The notes beneath the pieces are model-generated. The model did no database searches. It was not told the DNA's origin and saw only the letters and a program-made list of their open reading frames with translations. The translations under genes and the position numbers were made by a program. Below are positions 1 to 7,981 of a DNA stretch of 23,674 nt, piece after piece (the stretch's first letter is position 1; every line of letters starts with the position of its first letter). Source of the DNA: a virus; the IMG/VR virus record IMGVR_UViG_3300031997_000066, positions 1 through 23,674 of that record; one strand, given 5' to 3'.

Positions 1-536
1 GAGGAAGAAGGGAAGCTGGTACTTTGACTTGGGCACAGGGAACAGTGAGAAGAATTTACAATGCTCCTCGCAAGCTCACGGGAAGTTTATCGTGGTTGGG
101 AGGGACAGCCTCTCGAAAGTTTTCAGGGAAGAGAATGGACGTTGGAACATTGCTATCATCTGGGGCCATTTATCGGAAGTTTGCGGGTGGACGGTTCCTT
201 TCCGGCAGTATATTGTTCTCCGGAATAATCCAAGCACTTAAAAATGTCGTTGTAATTTTAAGAAGTGTTGTGGGGACTCTTTCGTGGGCCGGGGGAGTTG
301 TTGTCAGGAAAGTGGTCTACAAGAGAATCGAGACGGGTTTGGTCTTCTCATCCGGTAAAGTGATCCGCAAGTTTGTGGGGGAGAGGTCCGTTCATGGAAG
401 CATATCGTTCTCCGGAATAGTCCGGGAGATAAAGAATTACGTGGCGATTTTGGCCGGCACCATCTTTTTGAGGTTCAAAGGTAAGCCGCTCAAATTTTCA
501 TTTAAAAGCAGGCCCATTTTCAAATTCGAGAAATAG
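1..536 (+). CDS. Repeat-rich phage structural protein, 5' end outside the window
   Basis: The reading frame is already open at the first full codon (position 3) and ends at TAG 534-536, so the start lies upstream of the window; the TTG at 24 is not a convincing start. The protein is almost entirely degenerate repeats of about 20 residues. Each unit has a G-S/T-L/I-x-F/W/S-S-G beta strand followed by a basic turn such as RKFSGKR, RKFAGGR or RKFVGER. About seven units are visible. Such short beta repeats occur in phage surface and appendage proteins, but I cannot assign a family. It sits directly before an Ig-like protein and the head-tail connector, so a virion role (head decoration or fibre) is likely. 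Confidence is high that it is coding and low on exact function. Confidence 0.75.
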   Translation, partial: GRREAGTLTWAQGTVRRIYNAPRKLTGSLSWLGGTASRKFSGKRMDVGTLLSSGAIYRKFAGGRFLSGSILFSGIIQALKNVVVILRSVVGTLSWAGGVVVRKVVYKRIETGLVFSSGKVIRKFVGERSVHGSISFSGIVREIKNYVAILAGTIFLRFKGKPLKFSFKSRPIFKFEK

Positions 537-549
537 ACGAGGAATAAAG

Positions 550-849
550 ATGAACCCTAAGAATTGGCTCAAGCAACCGGCGGAGATCCGGATTCTTGAA
601 ATCGATTGCACCGATGCCGTCCCGACAGGGGCAAGTATATCTTCTGCCGAAACTAAGATTTTTGACAGCGAGGGCACAGAGAAAACTGACATGATAGGAA
701 CATCATCTAAGAGCGGATTGAAAATCTTGATTCAAGTCAAAGGAGGAACAGCTGGGGAGGACTACAGTTTGAGGGTACGCTTGAATCTGAGCAACACGGA
801 AATCGCAGAGGATGACTTAAAGATATTCGTTAGACAGATTCTTTCTTAA
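550..849 (+). CDS. Small Ig-like beta-sandwich virion protein
   Basis: This encodes 99 residues. The ATG at 550 follows a GAGGA-type ribosome binding site. The sequence alternates short hydrophobic strands with polar loops, and near residues 65-80 has a KGGTAGEDYSLRVRL stretch. That resembles the final strands of Ig-like phage proteins, where a GGTAGTDYTVTC-like pattern is common. No signal peptide or membrane segment is visible. It lies 13 bases after the repeat protein and just before the head-tail connector, a position where small beta-sandwich accessory head/neck proteins are common. The fold assignment is inference from pattern only. Confidence 0.65.
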   Translation: MNPKNWLKQPAEIRILEIDCTDAVPTGASISSAETKIFDSEGTEKTDMIGTSSKSGLKILIQVKGGTAGEDYSLRVRLNLSNTEIAEDDLKIFVRQILS

Positions 850-863
850 CTTTGGAGGGACCC

Positions 864-1505
864 ATGAGCCTGATTTTGCTCGAAGATGCTAAGGACGAGT
901 TGGATATGCCGGATGATGACGCCTCTTCTGATAAAAAATTACAACATTATATCGACGGTATGATCTCGGAGGCCGAGGGGTATATGGACGCCAAGATTGA
1001 AGGTGTCACAGATGAGGTTGCCTATTTTGATGGCGGGAAGAGCTATCTCATGCTTCCCCATCTGAATATCAGCAACGTCTCGGTGTGGGAGGATCTATCA
1101 AGAACCTTCGATTCATCCACCCTGATCGACCCCAGCGAATACCAGGTCTACACCGAAAGGGGAATACTCAGGATCGGAAATCCGAAAGACATAGGATCGG
1201 GTGGCATCGCCTGGATGGACAGGTACTGGGACGACACATTTTTTGAGGGATGCAGAGCGTTTCTCAGGGGCAGGCTGGTCATAAAGGTGAAGTACGATGG
1301 GGGATATGACTCTGACACGATCAATGGAAGCCTAAAAATGGCTCTTCTTAAGCAGATTAGCTACAGGTTCAGGCGGAGGAAGGATCTGGGGCTATCGACC
1401 GTCACCTATCCAGATGGCTCGATATCGAAGATGGCAGATATCAAACAGTTTCTGCCGGAAGTCCAAGCCGTATTGGATAAATTCAAGAGGATATCGATAG
1501 CATGA
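864..1505 (+). CDS. Phage head-tail connector protein (gp6-like)
   Basis: This encodes 213 residues from ATG 864, which has GGAGGG (854-859) at good spacing; an upstream in-frame TTG at 852 overlaps that site and is rejected. The N-terminus (LILLEDAKDELDMPDDDASSDKKL) is the acidic helix pattern typical of the gp6-like head-tail connector family (phage_connect and QLRG-type proteins). A long middle region has several Trp/Tyr-rich strands, and a C-terminal helix ends before the stop. Connectors of this family form a ring under the portal and link head to tail. Its stop overlaps the next start (ATGA, 1502-1505). At 213 residues it is longer than minimal gp6 proteins but similar to gp8-type connectors. 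Confidence 0.75.
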   Translation: MSLILLEDAKDELDMPDDDASSDKKLQHYIDGMISEAEGYMDAKIEGVTDEVAYFDGGKSYLMLPHLNISNVSVWEDLSRTFDSSTLIDPSEYQVYTERGILRIGNPKDIGSGGIAWMDRYWDDTFFEGCRAFLRGRLVIKVKYDGGYDSDTINGSLKMALLKQISYRFRRRKDLGLSTVTYPDGSISKMADIKQFLPEVQAVLDKFKRISIA

Positions 1506-2701
1506 CTGACAGCCAGGAGATCAAAAACAAAATCATTAAGACCGAACCGGTGGAATGGAAGAAGCTTGACTGGCTTCAGAATCCAAACCTTAAGGAGATG
1601 ACTAAGGAGTCTTTTGAGAGGCTGAAAAACTTCTTAAAGAAGAATGATTTCATAATGCCATTCAATGTATGGCAGAACAATGGGAAGACATGGATTCTGG
1701 ACGGGCACCACCGGAAGAAGGCGATGGAGGAGATAAAGGGAAACGGGTATAAGATACCTGGCCTTTTGCCCGCAAATTTCATCAGGTGTAAGAACAGAAA
1801 GGAGGCTGTAAGGCTTATTCTTGTCTATTCGGCTATCTATGCCAATGTGACAGAAGATGGGTTATACGAATTTCTGAACGCCGAGGGATTGGATTTCAAC
1901 GACCTTAAAATGGATGTGGAGTTGCCTCAGATCGACTGGAAGGAATTTGAGAAGGGATGGATGAAGGATGAGCCAGAAGAGCCTCCGGAACCACAAATTG
2001 ATAAGGCTGAGGAGTTAAAGGAAAAATGGGGAGTGGAATTGGGGCAGTTATGGGAACTCGGAGAGCATCGGCTGATTTGCGGCGATTGCACAGACAGGGC
2101 GGTTATTTCAAAACTACTACAGGGCGATAAAGTTGATTCTGTTTTGACAGATCCCCCCTATGGCGTGGGTGTTAATTATGGACAATTTCAAGACACACCG
2201 GAAGAAGTAAAAAAACTTATTCATAAAATCATGCCTATCATTCTTGAATATCCTGCCGCAGCCCTTACCCCCGGCGTGCCTTCGATGTGGGAATATCCAC
2301 AACCCGCCTGGGTTGGCGCATGGATACACCCCGCGCCTAGCGGGGGCTGTTCGTGGGGGTTCGCTGGCACTAATCCAATTTTGTATTATGGGGCTGACCC
2401 TTACCTGAAAGAGGGCAAAGGACGCAGGCCTGACAGCATAGTTATGGCGTCCGATCGAGAAGGCGAAGAGGGACACCCGACCCCGAAGCCAGTCAAGGTA
2501 TGGGAATGGTTACTTGAAAAAGTGTCAACCAGCGCAGGCAAAATAATATTCGACCCCTTCCTCGGCTCCGGCACCACCCTAATCGCCTGCGAACGTCTTA
2601 ATCGCAAATGTAGAGCCATAGATATTTCTCCAGCCTATTGTGCCGTTTCAATCCAGAGGTGGGTTGATCTAACCGGAAAGGAACCGAAACTAATAACATG
2701 A
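1502..2701 (+). CDS. ParB-like domain fused to beta-class DNA amino-methyltransferase
   Basis: This encodes 399 residues. Residues 10-155 form a ParB/sulfiredoxin-like domain with a DGHHR motif (67-71). From about 170 an amino-methyltransferase domain follows. DPPY (217-220) comes before HPTPKP (325-330) and FLGSGTT (353-359), so motif IV precedes motif I, the beta-class order of N6-adenine/N4-cytosine methyltransferases. The likely role is methylation of phage DNA to evade restriction, with the ParB-like part acting as DNA-binding or regulatory module. The gene overlaps both neighbours by ATGA (1502-1505 and 2698-2701), so it is translationally coupled into the neck gene cluster, an odd place for a modification enzyme. 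The N-terminal domain is clearly paralogous to the protein at 20020. Target sequence cannot be read from the protein. Confidence 0.9.
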   Translation: MTDSQEIKNKIIKTEPVEWKKLDWLQNPNLKEMTKESFERLKNFLKKNDFIMPFNVWQNNGKTWILDGHHRKKAMEEIKGNGYKIPGLLPANFIRCKNRKEAVRLILVYSAIYANVTEDGLYEFLNAEGLDFNDLKMDVELPQIDWKEFEKGWMKDEPEEPPEPQIDKAEELKEKWGVELGQLWELGEHRLICGDCTDRAVISKLLQGDKVDSVLTDPPYGVGVNYGQFQDTPEEVKKLIHKIMPIILEYPAAALTPGVPSMWEYPQPAWVGAWIHPAPSGGCSWGFAGTNPILYYGADPYLKEGKGRRPDSIVMASDREGEEGHPTPKPVKVWEWLLEKVSTSAGKIIFDPFLGSGTTLIACERLNRKCRAIDISPAYCAVSIQRWVDLTGKEPKLIT

Positions 2702-3348
2702 CCGACATCATCTATGAAAGCAAGATAGACCAGGTCTACCCTGGAATTGTCAAGAAGCTTATCAGGGTCCTTGATCTTGATTCGATATGGCTTCAGAAGT
2801 TCATCAGGACGGAGCATATGAGCGGGCAGACAGGGGGTACATCGATAAGCGTCAGGTCTGGAGCATTGAGGGCTTCAGTACTTCCCATTAAATCGGAAGT
2901 CAAGGATGAGTCCGTCCAGGCAGGGGTGTCAATCGGGGGAGACATCGCAAGAGGGGGAGGAACGCCAGCCGGGAGATATGCAAGAGTCCATGTGGGGGGA
3001 AATCGCTCGACCGTAATCACGGCCAAAAATAAGAAATTTCTTACAATCCCGTTGCCAGCGGCCAAGACGAAGGCCGGACTCACAAAGGCCCCGGCTCCGA
3101 GCGATTCGGTGTGGGGTCAGACATTCGTGGCCAAGAGCAAAAAGGGGAATCTGATAATTTTTGGAAGGGAGAAATTCGTCAAGGGCAAAAGAGCGGGGGA
3201 ATTCAAGACAAAAATAGTCCCGCTTTTCCTATTGAAAAAAAGCGTGTCCATCCCAGCCAGAGTCCATCCCGAGGAGATAGTTGCCGCTTTTAGCCTCAAG
3301 GTCATGGGTGACTTGCAGGGGATTGGCGTGAACATTTTAGGAGGGTAA
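2698..3348 (+). CDS. Neck / tail-completion protein (HK97 gp10-like)
   Basis: This encodes 216 residues starting in an ATGA overlap with the methyltransferase. The C-terminal half contains a run reading VPLFLLKKSVSIPARVHP, the pattern seen in phage virion-morphogenesis and gp10-type neck proteins just before the last helix. The N-terminal helix and the central Gly-rich loops (GGDIARGGG) fit that family. These proteins bridge the head-tail connector and the tail terminator. Order here (connector, this gene, terminator-like protein, tail tube) matches the usual siphovirus order, apart from the methyltransferase placed before it. Family membership is by pattern, not search. Confidence 0.7.
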   Translation: MTDIIYESKIDQVYPGIVKKLIRVLDLDSIWLQKFIRTEHMSGQTGGTSISVRSGALRASVLPIKSEVKDESVQAGVSIGGDIARGGGTPAGRYARVHVGGNRSTVITAKNKKFLTIPLPAAKTKAGLTKAPAPSDSVWGQTFVAKSKKGNLIIFGREKFVKGKRAGEFKTKIVPLFLLKKSVSIPARVHPEEIVAAFSLKVMGDLQGIGVNILGG

Positions 3349-3351
3349 TTG

Positions 3352-3789
3352 ATGGCAAAACCCGCAAAGACTGCATTCATGGACATGGTAGAGACGGCTC
3401 TGAAGACCGTGATTGAATCGAGTCATGACGTGCAGCGGAGACCGACCGTACCCACGGATAGAGATAACTTCAAGGCACCGTTCATAAGGTTCGCCTATTT
3501 CGCATCCCGGAAAAGGAGGGACAATAGGGTACAATTTGTTGAGTTCGATCTTCAGGTGGAGACATCGATAGAGAGGACGGGCATGGATAGTGTTGACGTG
3601 GTGGGTGAGGCTTTGCAGGCGGATATAGAGATAAAGCTTTTGGCGCTTATGGGAACCAAGCCATGTGTCAAGATTGAGTGCACGGGGGACGACATCCTCT
3701 ATTACGACGACGAGTTCAGAGCGGGGATGGCGGTCTCCACATATGCGGTGATGATAGCGCACAATTACGGGAATCCATATAGTTATTAG
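3352..3789 (+). CDS. Tail terminator-like protein
   Basis: This encodes 145 residues from ATG 3352, which has AGGAGGG (3339-3345) at six bases; a TTG at 3349 is rejected. The protein has an N-terminal helix (MVETALKTVIES), a central beta region (RVQFVEFDLQVETSIER) and a late strand (AGMAVSTYAVMIAH). This arrangement is typical of lambda gpU/DUF3168-like tail terminators, which cap the tail tube and join it to the neck. The position immediately before the tail tube gene supports this. No catalytic motif is present. TAG 3787-3789 ends the gene, followed by a 175-base gap before the tube protein. Confidence 0.6.
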   Translation: MAKPAKTAFMDMVETALKTVIESSHDVQRRPTVPTDRDNFKAPFIRFAYFASRKRRDNRVQFVEFDLQVETSIERTGMDSVDVVGEALQADIEIKLLALMGTKPCVKIECTGDDILYYDDEFRAGMAVSTYAVMIAHNYGNPYSY

Positions 3790-3835
3790 AAAGGGAAGGG
3801 GGATATAGAAGAATCATTTAGCAGTTAAATAAAAA

Positions 3836-3864
3836 TCCCCATACGTTGGCCACGTCACTGGGGA
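3836..3864 (+). other. RNA hairpin in the gap before the tail tube gene
   Basis: TCCCCA (3836-3841) pairs with TGGGGA (3859-3864), and inside it ACGT (3843-3846) pairs with ACGT (3852-3855) around a TGGCC loop. There is no U-tract after it, so it is not a terminator by itself. It lies 20 bases before the terminator-like hairpin at 3882. It could be a transcript-stabilising or processing structure. Confidence 0.45.
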
Positions 3865-3881
3865 TAAGCCCAAAGTTATTG

Positions 3882-3926
3882 AAAAGCCCGTTTTCTCGTG
3901 CACGAGCGAGGGACGGGTTTTTCTTT
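3882..3926 (+). terminator. Intrinsic terminator-like hairpin upstream of the tail tube gene
   Basis: AAAAGCCCGT (3882-3891) pairs with ACGGGTTTTT (3913-3922), a ten-base stem with one G-U pair, and T-rich sequence continues to 3926. The loop holds a perfect 12-base palindrome, CTCGTGCACGAG (3895-3906). This fits a Rho-independent terminator. It sits only about 40 bases before the tail tube start, inside what otherwise looks like one late operon, so it may be partial, suppressed by antitermination, or a processing/5'-protection element for the abundant tube mRNA. Confidence 0.6.
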
Positions 3927-3964
3927 TGGGCAAAGTAGGCCAAATCAAAAAGGAGGTCAAGAAA

Positions 3965-4498
3965 ATGGTAGAACTAAAATCACACGACTTGGGTTTACTG
4001 AGGCTCGGGAAGGGGATCGTCAGCTTCGACAGGTTCGATGCCGACGGACTGCCGACAGGACTGAGGGATTTGGGTAATGTTCCCTCAATGGCCCTGACCC
4101 CGACCGAGGAGGTGATCGAGCACTACACGGCGCGGGAGAACATAAAAAGGCTTGATGACATCATCCCCGTCTCCCAAAAGATCATCGGGAAGTTTACCCT
4201 TGAGGAGTTCGACAGGGAGAATCTTCGCATCGCACTTTTCGGCGAAGTCGGAAGCTATTCAATTCATGGGATGACGGCCGCGGTGGTTGAAGGACAACTT
4301 GAACTCTGGCCGACCAATGATCAGGGGCCGAAGTACCACTTCCAGGCGTGGAAGGTGAGACTCAGACCGACTGGCGACGTGGGGTTGATCGACGACACCG
4401 CTCTGGGTACGATGGCATTCGAGTTCACCTGTCTGAACGATGCGGCAAATCACCCTGAATCCCCGTACTTCGACTATACCCTGCTTGGTGAGTCATAA
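3965..4498 (+). CDS. Major tail tube protein
   Basis: This encodes 177 residues from ATG 3965, preceded by a strong AGGAGG (3951-3956). A TTG at 3926 lies in the terminator U-tract and is rejected. The protein begins with a short strand (LLRLGKGIVSFDRFD), followed by an alpha region and beta strands ending in a conserved-looking GTMAFEFTCLND section. That resembles siphovirus tube proteins, which stack as hexamers to form the tail lumen. It is followed by the G/GT chaperone pair and then the tape measure gene, the canonical order. The strong ribosome binding site and its own leader with hairpins suit a highly expressed virion protein. Confidence 0.75.
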   Translation: MVELKSHDLGLLRLGKGIVSFDRFDADGLPTGLRDLGNVPSMALTPTEEVIEHYTARENIKRLDDIIPVSQKIIGKFTLEEFDRENLRIALFGEVGSYSIHGMTAAVVEGQLELWPTNDQGPKYHFQAWKVRLRPTGDVGLIDDTALGTMAFEFTCLNDAANHPESPYFDYTLLGES

Positions 4499-4516
4499 CA
4501 GATAGGAGGTTGTGGC

Positions 4517-4924
4517 ATGGGTGAAGAGGAATCCAAAAAGGACGAGATGGAAGTCCTGTTCCCTGAGATTGCCGTCTCAGGGGTAAAACTGAAGCCGTGG
4601 ACGTACCGACAGTTCACGGCCTTGCTACCCTGGTTCAGGGAATTGAAGACCCAGTTCAAGGAGAAGGGAATCAAGAAGGATTACCTCAAAGAGCTTTTCG
4701 ATAAGCCGGACGAAAAAATCGATGAGATTCTTGATCTTCTCGGACTCGTTTTTCCCATCATCCCCGAGCTTGTGGTAAGGACGACAGGAGACGAGTTGGA
4801 CACTGTCTTGGATTGGGAGTTTGACAAGACGCTGAAGGTGGCCTTGCTCATCATCCTTCAAAATATGGGCCGAATAAAAAACTTGTCTGGCCTCGCACGG
4901 GAGATGAGAAGCCTGGCGGCATAA
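4517..4924 (+). CDS. Tail assembly chaperone, lambda gpG-like
   Basis: This encodes 135 residues from ATG 4517, with AGGAGG at 4504-4509. It is mostly helical and acidic, with a central segment rich in Leu/Ile. In lambda-like phages the G protein and its frameshifted GT form coat the tape measure protein during tail assembly. Evidence for the role is positional (between tube and tape measure) and mechanistic: codons ATA AAA AAC at 4874-4882 contain a canonical slippery heptamer, and the -1 frame is open from 4825 to 5223. The unshifted product ends at TAA 4922-4924 with a tail reading LSGLAREMRSLAA. Confidence 0.85.
   Translation: MGEEESKKDEMEVLFPEIAVSGVKLKPWTYRQFTALLPWFRELKTQFKEKGIKKDYLKELFDKPDEKIDEILDLLGLVFPIIPELVVRTTGDELDTVLDWEFDKTLKVALLIILQNMGRIKNLSGLAREMRSLAA
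4876..4882 (+). promoter_or_regulatory. -1 programmed ribosomal frameshift site (A AAA AAC)
   Basis: In the chaperone frame the codons are ATA (4874), AAA (4877) and AAC (4880). This gives the X XXY YYZ heptamer A AAA AAC at 4876-4882, among the most efficient bacterial -1 slippery sequences. After slippage the next codon is CTT at 4882, and the -1 frame then runs open to TGA 5221-5223. A downstream stimulatory structure was not resolved by eye. Confidence 0.85.
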
Positions 4925-5223
4925 GAGACCCGCTAAGCGAGGCCGTCGATCTGCTTGTTTTCAGGGGATACGGGGAACCCGATGACATACTTGACCGGCT
5001 CACAATGGATCAGGTTGAGCTTTTCGTCAGGGTCGCAGAGAGGCGGAGAAAGAGGGAATTGCTCGATCTTGCCGTCGCCGTGAACAGGGCCTTTGGAGCG
5101 GATAAGAGATCATGGAAGGAATACGTGGACTATCTGACAAGGGAGCCTGGAACGGGTGTGGAACCTTCGTCGAAGGAGCAGATGAAGATGCTCAAGGAAT
5201 GGTCTAAGAAGAAGAGGAAGTGA
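4882..5223 (+). CDS. Tail assembly chaperone T extension (gpGT-like, made by -1 frameshift)
   Basis: This frame has no good start of its own; the ATG at 5005 lacks a ribosome binding site and would discard an open upstream stretch. It is best read as the continuation of the chaperone after slippage at 4876-4882, giving a fusion of about 235 residues. The extension holds a GYGEPDDILDRLT segment, a helical middle and a very basic C-terminus (KEWSKKKRK). The RGYG...P..I..LT pattern followed by helices is typical of T-domain chaperones that contact the tube protein. The stop TGA is one base from the tape measure ATG (5225). Confidence 0.8.
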   Translation, partial: LVWPRTGDEKPGGIRDPLSEAVDLLVFRGYGEPDDILDRLTMDQVELFVRVAERRRKRELLDLAVAVNRAFGADKRSWKEYVDYLTREPGTGVEPSSKEQMKMLKEWSKKKRK

Positions 5224-5224
5224 C

Positions 5225-7969
5225 ATGGCTGATCAAGAAATAGCCAGGCTAATAATCAGGATCATAGGAGAAGTTGGAGAGGTCAAGAAGCAGCTTGCGG
5301 ATGTGCAGAAGGCCACCAAGGAGACCGCCGACCAGACCAAGACCCACGTCGAATCGATGAAGGGGACGCTCGGAATGTTAAAGACCGAGTGGGTCGCCCT
5401 CACTGCAGCGGCCTATGCCGCTTATGCGGGGATATCGAAGGCATTTCAATGGGCGGAACTTGGTGCAAAAGCAGAGGCGATTGCAGAATCGTTTGGACAT
5501 GTCACTAAATCAATCGGGGTCGATGGGAAAAAGCTGATTGCCGACATCAAGCAGATCTCCGGTGTATATGAGGACAGCACGGATATTATGCTCGTGGCCA
5601 ACAAACTTCTTGTCGCCGGTATACCTGCGGGCGATATCGTCAGATTATTCGAGTCGGCAAGGGTCGGGGCGAGGCTCATGGGGATTGGCGTTGAGGAAGC
5701 GATGGAGCTTATCACAAGGGCCGTCCTGACCTTCGCGGCAAGAGGTCTGCTAAAACAGGCTTTCCCGATGGAGATGGAGAAGGTCTTCGAGCGATATGCC
5801 GATAAGATGAAAATAGATGTGGATATGATTACTGAATTCGGCAAACAATCGGCGGTGGTCCAGGAGATTCTAAGACAAACTCAGACCAGGATGCAATTTC
5901 TCGGCGATGTCACCATCCCCAATAATTACGAAAAAATGCAAAAATTGGCTTCGACATATAAAGAGGGGAAAGAATCAATTGGGATATTTGTTGTAGACGC
6001 CTTATCCCTATTTCTGAGTGGGATGGAAAAGGCGGTGGGACTGGTTGTTTCATGGCAGATGATATTGGAATCCACTTGGTCCACAATGAAGGGCATAACT
6101 ACGACAATCGGGGGATTCTTTGGTTTGGTATCAAAAGCTCCGCCGATTGTGGCTAAAGTGGCATCTACAGGTGCTACCCCTACCAAAGCTGTCTTTGCTA
6201 TCGAGGAAGGAAAGGCAGGGATTGATAGGCAGATTAGCGATCAGGACAAGCTCCAAAAGGCTCTGACGAAGCTCCGCCTCGATGCCGAAAAGGCCAGGGT
6301 TGATGCCACCGGTCAGATCCAAATGCTCGGGCTCGAAGCCCAGCATAGTCAAGCACTAAAGGAAGCCATGTTGGCCGCCAAAGATACCTTTGAGATCGAC
6401 CAGAAGTTCCAACGTGACAAGGCCGAAATGGAGCTTAAAAACACCCTAGCATCCTTAAAGGCCCAGGAGAATGCCGAGGTAGCGGCAGCGATCTCAGACA
6501 AGAAGATAAGGGAGATACCGGCCATCAAAGAGAAGATCAGGCAGGCGGAATTGGTGGCCGAGGGGAAATATAATGCAGAGGTCGACAAGATCAATCTGGA
6601 TCGGGTCACAAAAGAGAAGGAACGCACTCTTGCACTTGCGGCGGCTTCAACGAAAGAGGAGATATCGATCCAGCAGTCCTATCTCGATAGGTTGCAGGAC
6701 CTTTTCGAGCGCAACCGGATAACGGTAGAGCTTTATTACGCCAAGAGAAAGGATCTTGTTGTATCTATCGGGACGACGGAAATCCAGAACCTTCAGCAGG
6801 AGCTTGACGCCAGGGGTGACATAGCCAAGGAGGGCGACCTCTACGCCCAGATTGTGGAGAAAACCGCCAAGCTTGAAAAGGATCTTCTGGGGATAGAGAG
6901 GGATCGATACAACGACATCCAAAAGCTGGCTGATCTTAATTTGGATATTTTCAACGGATTGCAGGACAGAAGAAAGATAATGATCGACATGGCCCGCAAG
7001 GAGTTGACCATGGGGCCTGTTGAGGCCATAAACGAGCAGATCAGTCTTGAGGTAGACCTCCAGGCTAAGCTAAAAGAGAGGCTCGTCCTGGTGGACCAAA
7101 TTACCGACCCAAAGAAATATAGCGACTTTCTAACTCAGATCGCCCAATCCCAGGGAAAGGTAAATGACTTGTTTTTACAGTCACAGGAGAGAACGGGGAC
7201 TTTTATCCAGGGATGGGAGAAGGGGGTAAAGGAGGTTGGGGAGCAACTGCCGACGGCGTTTCAGATGGGAAAGAATGCAGTGAATGATTTTCTAAACGCA
7301 GTCACCAATCCGATCAAGTCCTTCTTCGATAATCTCACCAGCGGGACGATGTCGGCGAAGGATGCCTTCAAGAAATTTGCCGACGACATGGCGAAGAACG
7401 TCATGAACATGCTTGTCGACATAGGGATGCTCATTCTCAAGATGGAGATTCTCAAATCCCTGGGATACGGGACGGCAGGGGGAGGCGGAGGTGGAAGCTG
7501 GTTGAGTGCGCTTCTTGGTTTAGTAGGAGGTGGTGGAGGTACAACGACTACAGTGGGGAGCTTCATAGGCGAGGCCGGCATCATCAGTGTATTACAGCAT
7601 GGAGGAGCCGTAACCGGCCCATCTGGTAAGGATGTCGTACCCATCCGAGCCACTGCTGGAGAATACGTGATACAAGAATCTGCCGTAAGGAAATATGGCC
7701 CGGGATTCATGTCGATGATCAACGAAGGTCTCTTGGACATATCGAAACTGATCGGGTTGTCATCAAGATCGCAGCCTTCTTTGGCTTTTGCCTCCGGGGG
7801 TTTAGTCTCGAATATTTCGCCGTCCATCGATCAAAGAACCGCTTTGAGTATCATCAACGTGGTCGATCCGAGGGAACTGGATCGGTATCTGGCTTCCGCC
7901 GGAGGTCAGAATGCGATATTAAACGTTTTAAGTTCAAGGGCGATGGTGGTCAAAAAGATTCTTCAATAA
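5225..7969 (+). CDS. Tail tape measure protein
   Basis: This is the longest gene of the window, at 914 residues. The N-terminus is a basic/acidic helical segment. Residues 50-80 are Ala-rich, 250-300 include hydrophobic membrane-like stretches, and 340-620 are strongly coiled-coil. The C-terminus contains an lambda gpH-like section (ITNPIKSFF...GTMSAKDAFKKFADDMA) followed by poly-Gly linkers and a GEYVIQESAVRKYG segment often found at the tape measure C-terminus. It sets tail length and is ejected with DNA. By the usual rule of about 0.15 nm per residue, a tail near 140 nm is expected (inference). It starts directly after the GT stop. Confidence 0.93.
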   Translation: MADQEIARLIIRIIGEVGEVKKQLADVQKATKETADQTKTHVESMKGTLGMLKTEWVALTAAAYAAYAGISKAFQWAELGAKAEAIAESFGHVTKSIGVDGKKLIADIKQISGVYEDSTDIMLVANKLLVAGIPAGDIVRLFESARVGARLMGIGVEEAMELITRAVLTFAARGLLKQAFPMEMEKVFERYADKMKIDVDMITEFGKQSAVVQEILRQTQTRMQFLGDVTIPNNYEKMQKLASTYKEGKESIGIFVVDALSLFLSGMEKAVGLVVSWQMILESTWSTMKGITTTIGGFFGLVSKAPPIVAKVASTGATPTKAVFAIEEGKAGIDRQISDQDKLQKALTKLRLDAEKARVDATGQIQMLGLEAQHSQALKEAMLAAKDTFEIDQKFQRDKAEMELKNTLASLKAQENAEVAAAISDKKIREIPAIKEKIRQAELVAEGKYNAEVDKINLDRVTKEKERTLALAAASTKEEISIQQSYLDRLQDLFERNRITVELYYAKRKDLVVSIGTTEIQNLQQELDARGDIAKEGDLYAQIVEKTAKLEKDLLGIERDRYNDIQKLADLNLDIFNGLQDRRKIMIDMARKELTMGPVEAINEQISLEVDLQAKLKERLVLVDQITDPKKYSDFLTQIAQSQGKVNDLFLQSQERTGTFIQGWEKGVKEVGEQLPTAFQMGKNAVNDFLNAVTNPIKSFFDNLTSGTMSAKDAFKKFADDMAKNVMNMLVDIGMLILKMEILKSLGYGTAGGGGGGSWLSALLGLVGGGGGTTTTVGSFIGEAGIISVLQHGGAVTGPSGKDVVPIRATAGEYVIQESAVRKYGPGFMSMINEGLLDISKLIGLSSRSQPSLAFASGGLVSNISPSIDQRTALSIINVVDPRELDRYLASAGGQNAILNVLSSRAMVVKKILQ

Positions 7970-7981
7970 GGAGCGTTTGAA

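Noticed and set aside
2645-2655. GTTTCAATCCA, identical to the first 11 bases of the CRISPR-like repeat
   Set aside because: It lies in the methyltransferase coding sequence (VSIQRW), and the hairpin half of the repeat is absent, so it is a chance match.
5005-5223. A separate gene starting at ATG 5005
   Set aside because: There is no ribosome binding site, and the frame is open upstream to the slippery site, so it is the frameshift extension of the chaperone.
7261-7827. A 188-residue minus-strand frame
   Set aside because: It is the antisense of the tape measure Gly-rich region, and its Pro runs mirror those Gly codons.
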